DNA from: Streptomyces lincolnensis
GTDB taxonomy: Bacteria > Actinomycetota > Actinomycetes > Streptomycetales > Streptomycetaceae
NCBI RefSeq assembly: GCF_001685355.1
Contig: NZ_CP016438.1
Location: 7,564,001-7,628,000 of the forward strand
DNA length: 64,000 bases
Reading direction: 5' to 3'
Positions 11,801 to 20,316 of the stretch are shown one piece after another (the first letter of the stretch is position 1; each line of letters opens with the position of its first letter). The notes beneath the pieces were generated by a model. The model ran no database searches, was not told the origin of the DNA, and saw nothing but the letters and a program-made list of their open reading frames with translations. The position numbers and the translations under genes were made by a program.

Positions 11801-12906
11801 ACCAGCACCGAGCGCTGCCCGGGGAGCCCCGGGCCCATGTAGCCCATCTCACGGCCGCCCATCGCGTTCGGCTGGCCGGTGAGGGAGAAGGGGCCGCTGC
11901 CCGGACGGCAGATCGTGCCCGTGGCGAGGTGCAGGTTGACCAGGGCGTTGGTGTTCCAGGTGCCGTGCGTGGACTGGTTGAGCCCCATGGTCCAGCAGCT
12001 CATCCAGTCACCGGCCGCGCCGATCAGCCGCGCCGCCTCCCGCAGGTCCTCCTCGGCGAGCCCGGTGATCTCCGCGACCGTGGCCGGCGGGTAGTCGGCG
12101 AGGAACTCCTCCATCGCCTCCCAGCCCTCGGTGTGCGCGGCGACGAAGGCGGGGTCGGTGTGCCCGTTCTCGACCAGCAGACGCAGCAGCCCGTTGAGCA
12201 GGGCGAGGTCGGTCCCCGGCCTGACCTGGAGGAACAGATCCGCCTTCGCGGCGGTGGCGGTGCGCCGCGGGTCGACGACGATCAGCTTGGCCCCGGCTTT
12301 GACCCGCTCCATCATCCGCAGGTAGAGGATCGGATGGCAGTCGGCCATGTTCGACCCGATGACGAGGAAGAGATCCGCGTGGTCGAAGTCCTCGTACGAC
12401 CCCGGCGGCCCGTCGGCGCCCAGCGACAGCTTGTAGCCCGCGCCCGCGCTGGCCATGCACAGCCGGGAGTTCGACTCGATCTGGTTCGTCCGCACGAACC
12501 CCTTGGCCAGCTTGTTCGCCAGGTACTGCGCCTCCAGGCTCATCTGCCCGGACACATAGAAGGCGACCGCGTCCGGCCCGTGCTCGTCGACGATGGCGCG
12601 CAGCCGCCGCGCGGTCTCGGCGATCGCGTCGGACACGGGCGTGGGCACCGGCTCCTCGGCCCGGTCCTCGCGCACCAGCGCGCCGGTCAGCCGGCCCGGC
12701 GCGGCGAGCATCTCGGCCGTCGTCGCCCCCTTGGTGCACAGCCGTCCCGCGTTCGCCGGATGCGCCTTGTCCCCGGACGCCTTCAGCACCGTCCGCCGGC
12801 CGTCCGGTCCCATCCCGACGTCCAGCACGATGCCGCAGCCCACCCCGCAGTACGAGCAGACCGTCCGTATCTGCTGGGTCCGCTGGGCGTGGGGGGTCGT
12901 CGTCAT
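8845..12906 (-). CDS. assimilatory nitrate reductase fused to sulfite-reductase-type flavoprotein
   Basis: A 1353-residue fusion. Residues 1 to about 690 are a molybdopterin oxidoreductase with a [4Fe-4S] site (C17, C20, C24 and a later Cys in AGRLCTKG) and the molybdenum-ligand region [14 protein letters not shown] linker follows. From about 825 to 970 is a flavodoxin domain ([24 protein letters not shown]). The C-terminal ~330 residues are an FAD/NADPH reductase of CysJ type ([21 protein letters not shown], ending KRYVRDVY). The fusion lets NADPH electrons pass directly to nitrate, giving nitrite for assimilation. A candidate GlnR box at 12929-12944 lies upstream. Confidence 0.93.
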   Translation of the reverse strand: MTTTPHAQRTQQIRTVCSYCGVGCGIVLDVGMGPDGRRTVLKASGDKAHPANAGRLCTKGATTAEMLAAPGRLTGALVREDRAEEPVPTPVSDAIAETARRLRAIVDEHGPDAVAFYVSGQMSLEAQYLANKLAKGFVRTNQIESNSRLCMASAGAGYKLSLGADGPPGSYEDFDHADLFLVIGSNMADCHPILYLRMMERVKAGAKLIVVDPRRTATAAKADLFLQVRPGTDLALLNGLLRLLVENGHTDPAFVAAHTEGWEAMEEFLADYPPATVAEITGLAEEDLREAARLIGAAGDWMSCWTMGLNQSTHGTWNTNALVNLHLATGTICRPGSGPFSLTGQPNAMGGREMGYMGPGLPGQRSVLVEEERAFAEEVWELPPGTLRADGVGKGTVEMFRKMADGEIRACWIICTNPVASVAGRRTVIEGLEAAEFVVTQDVYGDTETNAYADVVLPGAMWTEAEGVFVNSERNLTLTAAVSDPPGEAMADWRLIAAVAREMGYEKGFSYDSAEDVFEEIRRFHNPATGWDLRGVTYERLRSTPVQWPSAAEDGPERNPIRYLSQEGGLRFPTASGRAVFHARPHMPAAEMPDDDYPFVLNTGRVQHQWHTLTKTGKVAKLNKLNPGPFVEVHPEDARELGIADGDRVEVASRRGRAVLPAVLTDRVLPGACFAPFHWNDLFGEYLSVNAVTNDAVDPVSFQPEFKVCAVSLTRVAEPAPAPAEVIVPTTVTPGSNPFGLAPAPPPVLTAQERLYLTGFLAGIDSGAPGVPVLPPEAPFSPEHAMWVNGVLAGMYSRTAAEPRGQHGREVVVLWASQTGNAEEFAGAVADRLSSGGHRATLAGMDDTDLGALPSGADLLLITSTFGDGDAPDNGSGFWEALATRHAPRLDGVRYAVLAFGDSSYDDFCGHGRRLDARLDELGAVRLAPRTDCEPDYESEAGAWLDQVVTALGTRTEEAPRTGTETAPGTGTEAAPTPARSARPAPTAARLVGNRLLSGPGADKEVRRFTFDTSGTGLTYETGDALGVRPVNSPSLVAEWLAVTGVEGSSAVSVEGVGEVSFSEALHRHLDITRITPDLLRFVAERVPDDRELRRLLRPDNKDGLAKWSWGRQAVDVLAEHPVRAGAEDWTAVLKKLQPRLYSISSSPLVDPHLVSLTVSVVRYENLRGLPRGGVCSPFLADAEPDTEVPVFVQRSPHFRPPADASTPMIMVGPGTGVAPFVGFLQERQALGHRAPNWLFFGEQHRATDFYYEDELTALLDEGALDRLDTAFSRDQRNKVYVQDRMREHGPELWRRLQEGAHFYVCGDASRMAKDVDRALRDIAVTHGGLDETEASAWLKQLAAAKRYVRDVY

Positions 12907-12928
12907 GGGTCGACGGTACGAATTGCCC

Positions 12929-12944
12929 GTTACGCCGATGTGAC
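12929..12944 (-). promoter_or_regulatory. candidate GlnR operator upstream of the nitrate reductase
   Basis: On the coding strand the site reads GTCAC-6 nt-GTAAC, matching the gTnAC-n6-GtAAC half of the Streptomyces GlnR consensus. It lies 22 nt before the ATG. GlnR control of nitrate assimilation is established in the genus. A 10-bp direct repeat, GAATTGCCCG, also occurs at 12920-12929 and 13057-13066, near the two ends of this divergent intergenic region. Confidence 0.55.
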
Positions 12945-13098
12945 ACGGCTCGATCTTGAGGAGTTACGCGCGCCACACAGGCGTCCCGGGACCGATGTGA
13001 GGCGGGTCGCGGTCGCGGAGCGTGTCGCGTTGGGCCGAACGGGTGACCATGCGTAAGAATTGCCCGATGCAGACAGCAGTGCGAGCAGGGGACGGAGC

Positions 13099-13494
13099 AT
13101 GCCGGTGAACACCCGCGATGTCACCGACGAACAGTGGGAGGGGCTCGCCCAGGTCGTGCCGCTGAGGGGCCGGGACGCCTGGCCGTCCGCGGTGAACCAC
13201 CGGTCCATGCCGGAGGCCAGGACCGAGGCGCGGCGCCGCTTCGTGGTCCTGCGGATCAGCGTCTTCGCGGACGCCCGCGACGTCGCCGAGACGCTGATGG
13301 CGGGCATTCCCGTCCTGCTCGACCTCACCGGCGCGGAGAGCGAGGTCGCCAAGCGCGTCCTGGACTTCAGCACGGGCGTCGTCTTCGGCCTCGCGAGCGG
13401 AATGCACCGCGTCGACCGGAACGTGTTCCTTCTCACGCCGGCCGGTACCGAGGTGACCGGACTCATGGAGGGGGCGGGGCTTCCGGGCACCTGA
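13099..13494 (+). CDS. SepF-like cell division protein
   Basis: A 131-residue SepF-domain protein. The core is a ferredoxin-like fold with FADARDVAETLMAGIPVLLDLTG, then KRVLDFSTGVVFGLASGMHRVDRNVFLLTP, both very close to classical SepF. SepF anchors and bundles FtsZ at the division site. Streptomyces carry one SepF in the division cluster and further SepF-like copies elsewhere; this is one of the latter. It has a Trp-containing N-terminal extension (EQWEGLAQVVPLRGRDAW) instead of the amphipathic membrane helix of canonical SepF. The ATG at 13099, with GGGGACGGAG just before it, is preferred to the upstream TTG at 13060. Confidence 0.85.
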   Translation: MPVNTRDVTDEQWEGLAQVVPLRGRDAWPSAVNHRSMPEARTEARRRFVVLRISVFADARDVAETLMAGIPVLLDLTGAESEVAKRVLDFSTGVVFGLASGMHRVDRNVFLLTPAGTEVTGLMEGAGLPGT

Positions 13495-13612
13495 GAGTGC
13501 GCGCGTCCACGGGCCCGGAGGATGCGCGCGTCCACCGGCCCGGTCGCTCGATCGTAGGAAGATCGCGGAGGCTGAACGGTTCGCCGCCGAGGCGGAGCCC
13601 TACCGTCCGCCT

Positions 13613-14812
13613 ATGACTCCGTCCCCCGCGCCGGCCTCGCCCGCGCGCCCCGTCCGTCCCGCACCGCGCCCGGCGTCGTCCGGGACCGACGAGGACCGTG
13701 CCGAGCGGCCGCTCCTCACCGAACTGCGGCTGACCTCCTTCGCCGCGCACCGCAGGGCCGCCTTCCCGCTCGGCCGGCTCACCCTGTTCGCCGGGCCCAG
13801 CGGCTGCGGCAAGACCACCGCGCTGCGGGCGTTCGGGGCACTGGCCGGACTCGGCGGCGGCGCCGACCTGGACGAGGTGTTCCCCGACCCGGTCACCTGT
13901 GTCCCCGAGCGGTCCCGCCCCGACGCCCAGCGCCGCCGCGGCTTCCGCATCGGCTGCACGGCCGACGGCCCCGAGGGCCCGGTCCGGCTCGACGTCGCCG
14001 TCCAGGTCGAGCCCGCGCTGCGGGTGGTGGGGGAGCGGTTGAGCACGGGCGGACTGGTCCTGCTGGAGACCGCCCTGCGCGATCCCGCCCGCCGCCAGGT
14101 CCAGGCCGCCTGGCACACCGCCGGACAGTCACCGGTCACCCGCGCCCCGCTGCCCGACGACCGCCTCGGCACCGCGCTGCTCCCGCTGCACGTCGCCGGC
14201 AAGACGGACGGACAGCGCAGGGTGCTCGCCGCCGCCGAGCAGATGGTGGTCGCCCTGCGCTCGGTCTTCGCCTGCGACCCGCGCCCCGGCCGGATGCGCG
14301 CCCCCGTCCCCACCGGCTCCGGACGGCTGCTCGGCGGCTGCGACAACCTCGCCGACGTCCTGTGGCGCACCCGAGCGGAGTGCGGACGGCGGCACGCGCA
14401 CCTCGTCGCCGCGCTGGACGCCGGATGCGCGGGCCCGGTCACGGACGTCCTCGCCGTCCCGGGCGGTCCGGGAACGGTCCGGGCGCTGCTCGACCGGGGC
14501 GACGGGAACCGGTCGGATTTCGGGCGGCTCGGCGACGGCGAACTGCGGTACGCGGCCCTCGCCCTGGTGCTGCTCACCGGCCCCGGCGTCCTGGAGGTCG
14601 ACACCGCCAAGGAGGTGCCGGCGGCCATGCAGACCCTCACGGTGCTCGCCGACAACCTCGACCGGGGCATGGACCCACGACAGCGGCTCGAACTGCTGCG
14701 GCTCGCCGCCCGCATGTGCGAACGCGGGCACATCCGGCTCGTCGGCGCGGCCGGCGACGCGTCCTGGGCGGTCGGGACGGACGGGGTCACGGTGGTACAC
14801 CTGAAGCCGTGA
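13613..14812 (+). CDS. AAA/RecF-like P-loop ATPase
   Basis: A 399-residue ATPase with a Pro/Ala-rich start (1-30), then LRLTSFAAHRRAAFPLGRLTLFAGPSGCGKTT with the Walker A at 61-69. The N-terminal layout is that of SMC/RecF-type 'ABC-ATPase' proteins. FGRLGDGELRYAALALVLLTGPGVLEVD (about 303-330) is the signature and Walker B region, with a weak acidic Walker B. It overlaps the following MazG-like gene by GTGA, so the two are translationally coupled. The role is unknown. Confidence 0.82.
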   Translation: MTPSPAPASPARPVRPAPRPASSGTDEDRAERPLLTELRLTSFAAHRRAAFPLGRLTLFAGPSGCGKTTALRAFGALAGLGGGADLDEVFPDPVTCVPERSRPDAQRRRGFRIGCTADGPEGPVRLDVAVQVEPALRVVGERLSTGGLVLLETALRDPARRQVQAAWHTAGQSPVTRAPLPDDRLGTALLPLHVAGKTDGQRRVLAAAEQMVVALRSVFACDPRPGRMRAPVPTGSGRLLGGCDNLADVLWRTRAECGRRHAHLVAALDAGCAGPVTDVLAVPGGPGTVRALLDRGDGNRSDFGRLGDGELRYAALALVLLTGPGVLEVDTAKEVPAAMQTLTVLADNLDRGMDPRQRLELLRLAARMCERGHIRLVGAAGDASWAVGTDGVTVVHLKP

Positions 14813-15135
14813 CCGAACCTCTCGACGTGGCGAAACTCCAGCGCAGGCTGGCCGAGTTCGCTGCGGCCCGCAACTGGCAGCCGTACCACACCCCCAAGAA
14901 CCTCGTCGCCGCGCTCAGTGTGGAGGCCTCGGAACTGGTCGAGATCTTCCAGTGGTTGACGCCCGAGGAGTCCGCCGGCGTGATGGCCGACCCCGACACG
15001 GCGCACCGCGTCACGGACGAGGTCGCCGACGTGCTGGCGTATCTGCTGCAACTGTGCGAGGTGCTCGGCATCGACCCGTTGGCGGCGCTGGACGCGAAGA
15101 TCGACCGGAACGAGCGGAGGTTCCCGGCGCCGTAG
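14809..15135 (+). CDS. MazG-like nucleotide pyrophosphohydrolase
   Basis: A 108-residue all-alpha NTP pyrophosphohydrolase of the MazG/dCTPP1-like (RS21-C6) type. The metal-binding motifs are conserved: SVEASELVEIFQW (ExxE) and DEVADVLAYLLQLCEVLGID (ExxD). Such enzymes cleave non-canonical or excess NTPs to NMP and pyrophosphate, cleaning the nucleotide pool. The GTG start at 14809 overlaps the stop codon of the ATPase gene (GTGA). Confidence 0.88.
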   Translation: MTEPLDVAKLQRRLAEFAAARNWQPYHTPKNLVAALSVEASELVEIFQWLTPEESAGVMADPDTAHRVTDEVADVLAYLLQLCEVLGIDPLAALDAKIDRNERRFPAP

Positions 15136-15141
15136 AATGCT

Positions 15142-15168
15142 CAACTCCGTTATCACTCTCCGGAGTTG
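15142..15168. repeat. inverted repeat in the promoter of the DUF6099-like gene
   Basis: CAACTCCG (15142-15149) pairs with CGGAGTTG (15161-15168). Just downstream TGTCCGAA occurs twice, about 18 nt apart. The whole 175-nt gap before 15311 is AT-richer than its surroundings. It is probably a promoter and operator; the regulator is unknown. Confidence 0.4.
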
Positions 15169-15310
15169 TTCAGCTGTCCGAAACCGATTCGTTGTCCGAA
15201 GATTTCCGCCTTCCGCTGGCTTTTCGTCTCAAGCGCCCTCACTCTGGGTAGTGGACAAGGGAGTTCGGGCGGACGTGCCGAGGCGCGTCGGGAGCAGACG
15301 AGGACAGCCC

Positions 15311-15772
15311 ATGGAGGCGGTGCGGCTCATCGTGGCGAGCAGACGTGCCCTGGCGGCCAGTGACGGGGCGCAGATCATGGCGGAGATATGGCAGGCGCAG
15401 GCCCTGGCCCAGGCGATAGGCAGCCGCCTCGCGGTCTCGGGCCCGCCCGAACTCAGAGGCGAGGCACTGGGGCTGACCGAACTCGCGGGCCGGGGCTGCG
15501 GGGTGCTCGATCCCCCGGAGACGGCCGCGGACACCGAGACCCTGCGGGCGGCCCAGCTCACCGAACTGGGCGACGCCCGACAGGCTCTCCTGTGCCTCGG
15601 CGGCCTCCTCGGCGAGGTCGGCATCGCCCTCGTCGGCCTCGCCTCCGCGGCGGACGACGAGCGGACGTACTGGCAGTGCATGGAGGCGATCGACGCGGCG
15701 GACGAGGCGCGGGACCGGGTCCTGGAGATGCTGCGGAAACTCACGGACCGGGACGAGGCGTTACCGGCGTAG
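15311..15772 (+). CDS. DUF6099-like conserved hypothetical protein
   Basis: A 153-residue, mostly helical protein. The N-terminus MEAVRLIVASRRALAAS and the block LAQAIGSRLAVSGPPELRGE match what I remember as the actinobacterial DUF6099 family; no function is known. The frame is open to 15137, but the conserved sequence begins at the ATG at 15311 and the upstream part reads as promoter DNA. The third codon from the end is TTA (DEALPA), a bldA-type codon in an otherwise ordinary gene. Confidence 0.75.
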   Translation: MEAVRLIVASRRALAASDGAQIMAEIWQAQALAQAIGSRLAVSGPPELRGEALGLTELAGRGCGVLDPPETAADTETLRAAQLTELGDARQALLCLGGLLGEVGIALVGLASAADDERTYWQCMEAIDAADEARDRVLEMLRKLTDRDEALPA

Positions 15773-15863
15773 GGGTGCGGTATGCGCCCCTGCGGTGTCC
15801 TGCGGTGGACGCCTGCTTCGGCTGTCCCACCCATACCCGCACCGGCCGCGGGCGCCGGACGCG

Positions 15864-16034
15864 TCAGTCCCGCTCCTCGCCGGTGGCCCCCCGCTCGTTC
15901 CCCCCGGCCGACTGAAGATCCGCGTCCAGAGCCGACAGGTCCGCGTTCAGCGCCGCCATCAGCTCCTCCATCTGCTGCAACAACCCCTTCGGCTGCCCGG
16001 CCCCCGCAGTGAGCGGCACGGTTTCTTCGGACAT
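15864..16034 (-). CDS. small coiled-coil hypothetical protein (56 aa)
   Basis: A 56-residue gene with a perfect ribosome site (TAGGAGG, 5 nt before ATG) on the minus strand. The central part LLQQMEELMAALNADLSALD with ADLQSA is a heptad-like amphipathic helix likely to form a coiled coil. The ends are Gly/Glu-rich and probably disordered. It converges on the DUF6099-like gene. No family recognised. Confidence 0.6.
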   Translation of the reverse strand: MSEETVPLTAGAGQPKGLLQQMEELMAALNADLSALDADLQSAGGNERGATGEERD

Positions 16035-16101
16035 GACGGCCTCCTAGGCCCAAGGCCCCCGAGGGGAGGCCGACGCGGGTGAAGGATGACGCCCCGGCGG
16101 C

Positions 16102-16130
16102 GACCGTCCGGGTGCGGGCGCCGGACGGTC
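16102..16130. repeat. 10-bp perfect hairpin in a divergent intergenic region
   Basis: GACCGTCCGG (16102-16111) and CCGGACGGTC (16121-16130) are perfectly complementary around a 9-nt loop. It lies upstream of both the small minus-strand gene and the lipoprotein gene at 16296. That position favours an operator or attenuator over a terminator. The rest of 16035-16295 shows nothing else that I can name. Confidence 0.35.
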
Positions 16131-16295
16131 CGGCTCCGCCCGAGCCAACGATCACCACCGGAGCGGGTCACTGGCGAGGTCGTCCCCCGCGTACGGCGTT
16201 GACGGATTTTCACCCGCCCGGGGACACGAGGGCCGTGCCTTAGGCTTGCTGCTCCGTGTGGCCGGGGAGGGCCACTGAGTCATGGGGGAAGTGTC

Positions 16296-16910
16296 ATGCG
16301 TGCCTTGGTTCGCCGTGCCTGCGTGCCGGCCGTGCTGTTGTCCGCCGTTGTGCTGACGGGGTGTTCGTCGGACCCGTTGACCACGAGACCGAAGGCGGAC
16401 GCCTCCGCGCCGCCTACCGCCGGGAAGGACGCGTCGTCGAAGAAGGTGTCCTCGGCCGGCCCGGTGCTGGCGGTCGGGGAGACGGGCGAGTTCGACACCG
16501 GCGAGCTGAGCGAGGACGGGGCCGCCTACCGGGTCACGTCGAAGATGTCCGTCAAGGTCGTCGGCGCCGAGTACGTGACGCCGGAGGAGATCGACGCGGG
16601 TGACGGGCCCGAGAACGGGCAGTTCGTCAAGCTGAGGCTCACGCTGAAGAACATCGGCGACGCTCCCGCGATGGTCATGACGTACGGCGTGATGGAGTGG
16701 CAGGACACCGACACGGCCGCTCAGGACGCCTCCCTGTCGGAAGGCTTCGGCGACGGGCGCGCCCTCGACGCGACCTACCGGCCGGGGCAGACCACCACGG
16801 GGTATCTCGTCCTCGACGTGGGCCGCAAGGGCGGCACGGTGAGCTACAACGGGTCGCAGGACCCGGACGCGGACGGTCCGCTGTTCTCCGTGACCCTGCC
16901 GGAGGCCTGA
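16296..16910 (+). CDS. DUF4352-like lipoprotein
   Basis: A 204-residue lipoprotein: signal residues 1-22 with lipobox LTGC (C23), a Ser/Ala/Pro/Lys linker to about 55, then an immunoglobulin-like beta domain of the DUF4352 type. The domain is marked by ENGQFVKLRLTLKNIGDAPA and YRPGQTTTGYLVLDV. These domains are found on the outer surface of Gram-positive cells; ligand and role are unknown. The start is supported by GGGGGAAG upstream of the ATG. Confidence 0.82.
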   Translation: MRALVRRACVPAVLLSAVVLTGCSSDPLTTRPKADASAPPTAGKDASSKKVSSAGPVLAVGETGEFDTGELSEDGAAYRVTSKMSVKVVGAEYVTPEEIDAGDGPENGQFVKLRLTLKNIGDAPAMVMTYGVMEWQDTDTAAQDASLSEGFGDGRALDATYRPGQTTTGYLVLDVGRKGGTVSYNGSQDPDADGPLFSVTLPEA

Positions 16911-17011
16911 GGCACGTCAGCCCGCCCTCGCGGGTGCCTGAAGGTGCCTGGATGTGCCCCGGAGGGCGGGCGTGCTGCTGTTGCGCCCGGGACGACATGC
17001 ATGATGGATGC

Positions 17012-17935
17012 ATGGATCTTCGCATCTTCACCGAGCCCCAGCAGGGCGCCACCTACGACACCCTTCTCACCGTCGCCAAGGCCACCGAGGACCTGGGGTT
17101 CGACGCGTTTTTTCGCTCGGACCACTATCTGAAGATGGGCGACGGGGACGGCCTGCCCGGCCCCACCGACGCCTGGATCACCCTCGCCGGCCTCGCCCGT
17201 GAGACCAAGCGCATCCGGCTCGGCACGCTGATGACCGCGGGAACCTTCCGCCTCCCCGGTGTCCTCGCCATTCAGGTCGCGCAGGTCGACCAGATGTCCG
17301 GCGGCCGCGTCGAACTCGGCCTGGGCGCGGGCTGGTTCGAGCAGGAGCACACGGCGTACGGCATCCCGTTCCCGAAGGAGAAGATCTCCCGCCTGGAGGA
17401 GCAGCTGGCGATCGTCACCGGTCTGTGGGCGACGGAGGTCGGCGAGACCTTCGACTTCCACGGCGAGTACTACGACCTCAAGGACTCGCCCGCGCTGCCC
17501 AAGCCCGCGCAGCCGAAGATCCCCGTGCTCATCGGCGGCCAGGGCGCGACCCGCACCCCGCGGCTGGCCGCGCGGTACGCCGACGAGTTCAACATGCCGT
17601 TCGGCACGGTCGAGGACAGCGAGCGCCAGTTCGGCCGGGTCCGCGCCGCCGCCGAGGAGGCCGGCCGCGCGGCCGACGAGATCACCCTCTCCAACGCCCT
17701 CGTCGTCTGCGTCGGCAAGGACGACCGGGAGGTGGCCCGCCGCGCCGCCGCCATCGGCCGTGAGGTGCCCGAACTGAAGGCCAACGGCCTGGCCGGCACC
17801 CCGGACGAGGTCGTCGACAAGATCGGCCGGTACGCGAAGATCGGCGCCCGGCGCCTCTACCTCCAGATGCTGGACCTCTCCGACCTGGACCACCTGGAAC
17901 TGATCTCGTCCCAGGTGCAGTCGCAGCTGTCGTAG
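17012..17935 (+). CDS. LLM-class F420-dependent oxidoreductase
   Basis: A 307-residue TIM-barrel oxidoreductase of the luciferase-like monooxygenase superfamily. It shows MDLRIFTEP at the N-terminus, the DLGFDAFFRSDH block, SGGRVELGLGAGWFEQEHTAYG, and IPVLIGGQGATRTPRLAARYADEFN. In Streptomyces these generally use coenzyme F420; the substrate is unknown. I chose the ATG at 17012 because family similarity begins at MDLRIF; the ribosome site is weak. It ends 25 nt before the convergent glycosyltransferase operon, so it is the last gene outside the antibiotic cluster. Confidence 0.88.
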   Translation: MDLRIFTEPQQGATYDTLLTVAKATEDLGFDAFFRSDHYLKMGDGDGLPGPTDAWITLAGLARETKRIRLGTLMTAGTFRLPGVLAIQVAQVDQMSGGRVELGLGAGWFEQEHTAYGIPFPKEKISRLEEQLAIVTGLWATEVGETFDFHGEYYDLKDSPALPKPAQPKIPVLIGGQGATRTPRLAARYADEFNMPFGTVEDSERQFGRVRAAAEEAGRAADEITLSNALVVCVGKDDREVARRAAAIGREVPELKANGLAGTPDEVVDKIGRYAKIGARRLYLQMLDLSDLDHLELISSQVQSQLS

Positions 17936-17960
17936 GGCGGCGCGGGCGTGGCGCGGGGTG

Positions 17961-19418
17961 TCAGAGGTAGCGGACACCCCGTTCCGCGCTGCCGGCCAGG
18001 AAGCCGGAGAGGCGGGCGCCGTAGCGGATCCAGCGGCGGCGCAGGGTGGGGGAGCGGGCCAGGTCCGGGGTGTGCAGCAGGAGCCAGGACCAGTTCATCA
18101 GGACGGTCCGGCCGTCCCGGCGCTCGAAGCCGGCGTGGCGGTAGGCGGCGTACAGGCGGGCGCCGGACCTGCCGTAGTTCCACTTCTGCCGGGCCAGCGA
18201 GGTGAGTTCGGCGCGCAGCCGGTAGTGCATCCGGGCGTCGGGCGCGTAGCCGACGCGGTAGCCGCACAGATGGGCCCGCCAGGACAGGTCCATGTCCTCG
18301 CCGCCGCCCCGGTACTGCTCGTCCCAGCCGCCGATCGTGGTCAACACGTCTTTCCAGGCGGCGCAGTTGGCGCCGCGCGCGAAGGGCAGGAAGTCCGTCT
18401 GCCCGGTCATCGGCATCGGCTGTTCGTCGGCGTAGGCGGGGCTGAGGACGCTGCTGTCCAGGCTGCCGCCGACCAGGTCCGCGTCCCGCGCGGCGGCGGT
18501 GAGCGCGGCGAGCCAGCCGGGGTCGGCGACGTCGTCCGCGTCGCAGAACGCGATGAGGTCGCCGCGGGCGGCGGCGATCCCGCGGTTGCGTGCGTAGCCC
18601 TCGCCGGCGCGTTCGCCCGCGTCGACGATCCGCAGCCCGGGCAGGTCGGGGCGGGCCTTCTCCGCCACCTCGCGGGTCGCGTCGGTCGACCCGTTGTCGA
18701 CGACGAGGACCTCCCAGTCGCCCGGGTACTCCTGAGCGGCGAGCGCACGCAACTGCGCCGGGAGGGTGAGCGCGCCGTCGCGGACGGGGATCACGACGGA
18801 CACCAGGTCCGGGGCGCGCCCGCGGCGGGGGGCGGCCGGGGCGGGCACGTCCACGGCGGCGGTCAGGCGGACACTCTCCACCAGCGCCGCTCCGGCGGCA
18901 CGGGCCGCGGACCCGGTGGCGGCCACGTCGTCGCTGCGACGCCGCACCAGCAGCCGCGGCACCATGACCCGTGCCGCCGTACGGCCCGTCGTGCCCAGCA
19001 GATCACGGCGTACGGCGTAGGCGGCGCCGTCGAGTCCGGGCGTCAGGGCGATGCCGTCGACGAGGTCGTCGGGGCGCAGCCGGAGCGTGCCGCAGGTCAC
19101 GAGGCCCACGCCGTCGCGGACGGCTCCGGCCAGGTGGCACAGCCAGTGGGGCAGGGGTTCGTCGCGGCCGTGGAGGAAGGCGACATACGCGGTGGACAGG
19201 GCGCGCGCCGCCTCGACGCAGGCATCGGCGGCGGTGTCGAGGGTGCAGGGTACGAAGCGCAGCCGGGGGTCGGGGGAGGCGCCCGCCGGGGTCACCACGG
19301 TGACGGCCGCGGGCGGCGCGGACTGGCCGAGCAGACTGCGCACCGCCGGCTCCCAGGTGCCGTCCGGAGCGGAGACGACGACGCCGATCGCGGGGGGTTC
19401 GGTGGGTGTCACCGTCAC
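17961..19418 (-). CDS. GT2 glycosyltransferase with an extra degenerate N-terminal GT domain (moenomycin type)
   Basis: A 485-residue, two-domain protein. Residues about 8-190 have the layout of a GT-A domain but without an intact DxD (LHGRDEP stands in its place), so they look inactive. Residues about 212-485 form a complete GT2 domain with SVVIPVRDGALTLPAQL, VVDNGSTDATRE, the FCDADD metal motif and the GGGEDMDLSWRAHLCGY acceptor/base motif. It is last in a three-gene minus-strand operon and overlaps the preceding gene by ATGA. In the moenomycin pathway the likely job is adding one of the outer sugars (ring B or D). Which MoeGT it equals cannot be decided by reading. Confidence 0.85.
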   Translation of the reverse strand: MTVTPTEPPAIGVVVSAPDGTWEPAVRSLLGQSAPPAAVTVVTPAGASPDPRLRFVPCTLDTAADACVEAARALSTAYVAFLHGRDEPLPHWLCHLAGAVRDGVGLVTCGTLRLRPDDLVDGIALTPGLDGAAYAVRRDLLGTTGRTAARVMVPRLLVRRRSDDVAATGSAARAAGAALVESVRLTAAVDVPAPAAPRRGRAPDLVSVVIPVRDGALTLPAQLRALAAQEYPGDWEVLVVDNGSTDATREVAEKARPDLPGLRIVDAGERAGEGYARNRGIAAARGDLIAFCDADDVADPGWLAALTAAARDADLVGGSLDSSVLSPAYADEQPMPMTGQTDFLPFARGANCAAWKDVLTTIGGWDEQYRGGGEDMDLSWRAHLCGYRVGYAPDARMHYRLRAELTSLARQKWNYGRSGARLYAAYRHAGFERRDGRTVLMNWSWLLLHTPDLARSPTLRRRWIRYGARLSGFLAGSAERGVRYL

Positions 19419-20233
19419 CCGCCCACCGCGACGGGCTCCAGGCGGAAGTCGACGTCGTTGGGCGGCGCGACCAGCAGGGGGAGCAGTTCCTCACGGGTGC
19501 GGGCCTCGCGGCGACGGCGTTCCTGGGCGTTCATGGCCTCGGTGTAGGACCGGCGCTGCGCCGACCCGAACCCGGTCTCGGGCGCCTGGGTCAGGGACTG
19601 CGGCCAGATCCGGTACCGGTACAGGACGCTGCGGACGCTGCGCAGCCGGTACAGCCGGGCCGCCCGCAGATGGAAGTCGGTGTCGGCGCCCAGCCGGACG
19701 GTGCCGTCGAAGCCGCCGAGCCGCTCCAGCACCTCGCGGCGCACGACGGACGAGGGATGCAGCAGCACCGTCGAACGGCCCAGCCGCATCCACAGGTTGC
19801 CGTTGCGGGGCATCCGGCGCCGGCCGGTGCCCAGGCCCGACGCGTCGATGTACTCGTAGGCGCAGCCCACCAGATCCGCCTTGCCCCTTTCCAGCAGGGC
19901 GAGTTGATGGCGCAGCCGGCCGGGCAGGCTGATGTCGTCGGCGTCCTGGAAGGCGATGTACGGGGTGTCCGCGGTCTCCAGCACCTTGTTCTTGATGCGC
20001 AGATGACCGACGTTCTCGGAGGTCCGCAGCACGGTCAGCCGCGGGTCCCCGGCGTACGGGCGCAGGGCCGCGGTCCACGACTCGTCGGGCGAGCAGTCGT
20101 CGACCACGACGAGGCGGAGGTCGGGCCGGTCCTGGGCGAGGACCGAGCCGACCGCCTGGCCCACGTAGTCCGCGCAGTCGTAGTGGGGCAGGACGACGGT
20201 GACCGCCGCCTGAGTCTGTGCCGGTGTCCGCAC
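19415..20233 (-). CDS. GT2 glycosyltransferase (moenomycin type)
   Basis: A 272-residue GT-A fold enzyme: TVVLPHYDCADYVGQAV, VVVDDCSPDESWTAAL, a metal-binding AFQDADDISLPGRL and RLGADTDFHLRAARLYR. It starts at the GTG at 20233, where AGGGAG lies 5 nt upstream; longer readings of the frame are shadow sequence. Its stop overlaps the start of the next glycosyltransferase by 4 nt. It is predicted to act on the growing phosphoglycolipid at the membrane surface, using a nucleotide sugar. The best guess is a MoeGT2 or MoeGT3 counterpart. Confidence 0.85.
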   Translation of the reverse strand: MRTPAQTQAAVTVVLPHYDCADYVGQAVGSVLAQDRPDLRLVVVDDCSPDESWTAALRPYAGDPRLTVLRTSENVGHLRIKNKVLETADTPYIAFQDADDISLPGRLRHQLALLERGKADLVGCAYEYIDASGLGTGRRRMPRNGNLWMRLGRSTVLLHPSSVVRREVLERLGGFDGTVRLGADTDFHLRAARLYRLRSVRSVLYRYRIWPQSLTQAPETGFGSAQRRSYTEAMNAQERRRREARTREELLPLLVAPPNDVDFRLEPVAVGG

Positions 20234-20284
20234 GGCGTCTCCCTTCCGGGCCGCCGCTGTCGGCGACCGCCTGTGTCGGCGTGC

Positions 20285-20312
20285 GGACGGCCGCCGAGAC
20301 AGGCGGCCGTCC
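20285..20312 (-). terminator. strong hairpin inside the glycosyltransferase operon
   Basis: GGACGGCCGCC (20285-20295) and GGCGGCCGTCC (20302-20312) form an 11-bp perfect stem with a 6-nt loop. It lies 4 nt past the stop of the first glycosyltransferase and 51 nt before the next start. It may attenuate transcription or protect an upstream mRNA end. No U-tract follows. Confidence 0.45.
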
Positions 20313-20316
20313 CGTG

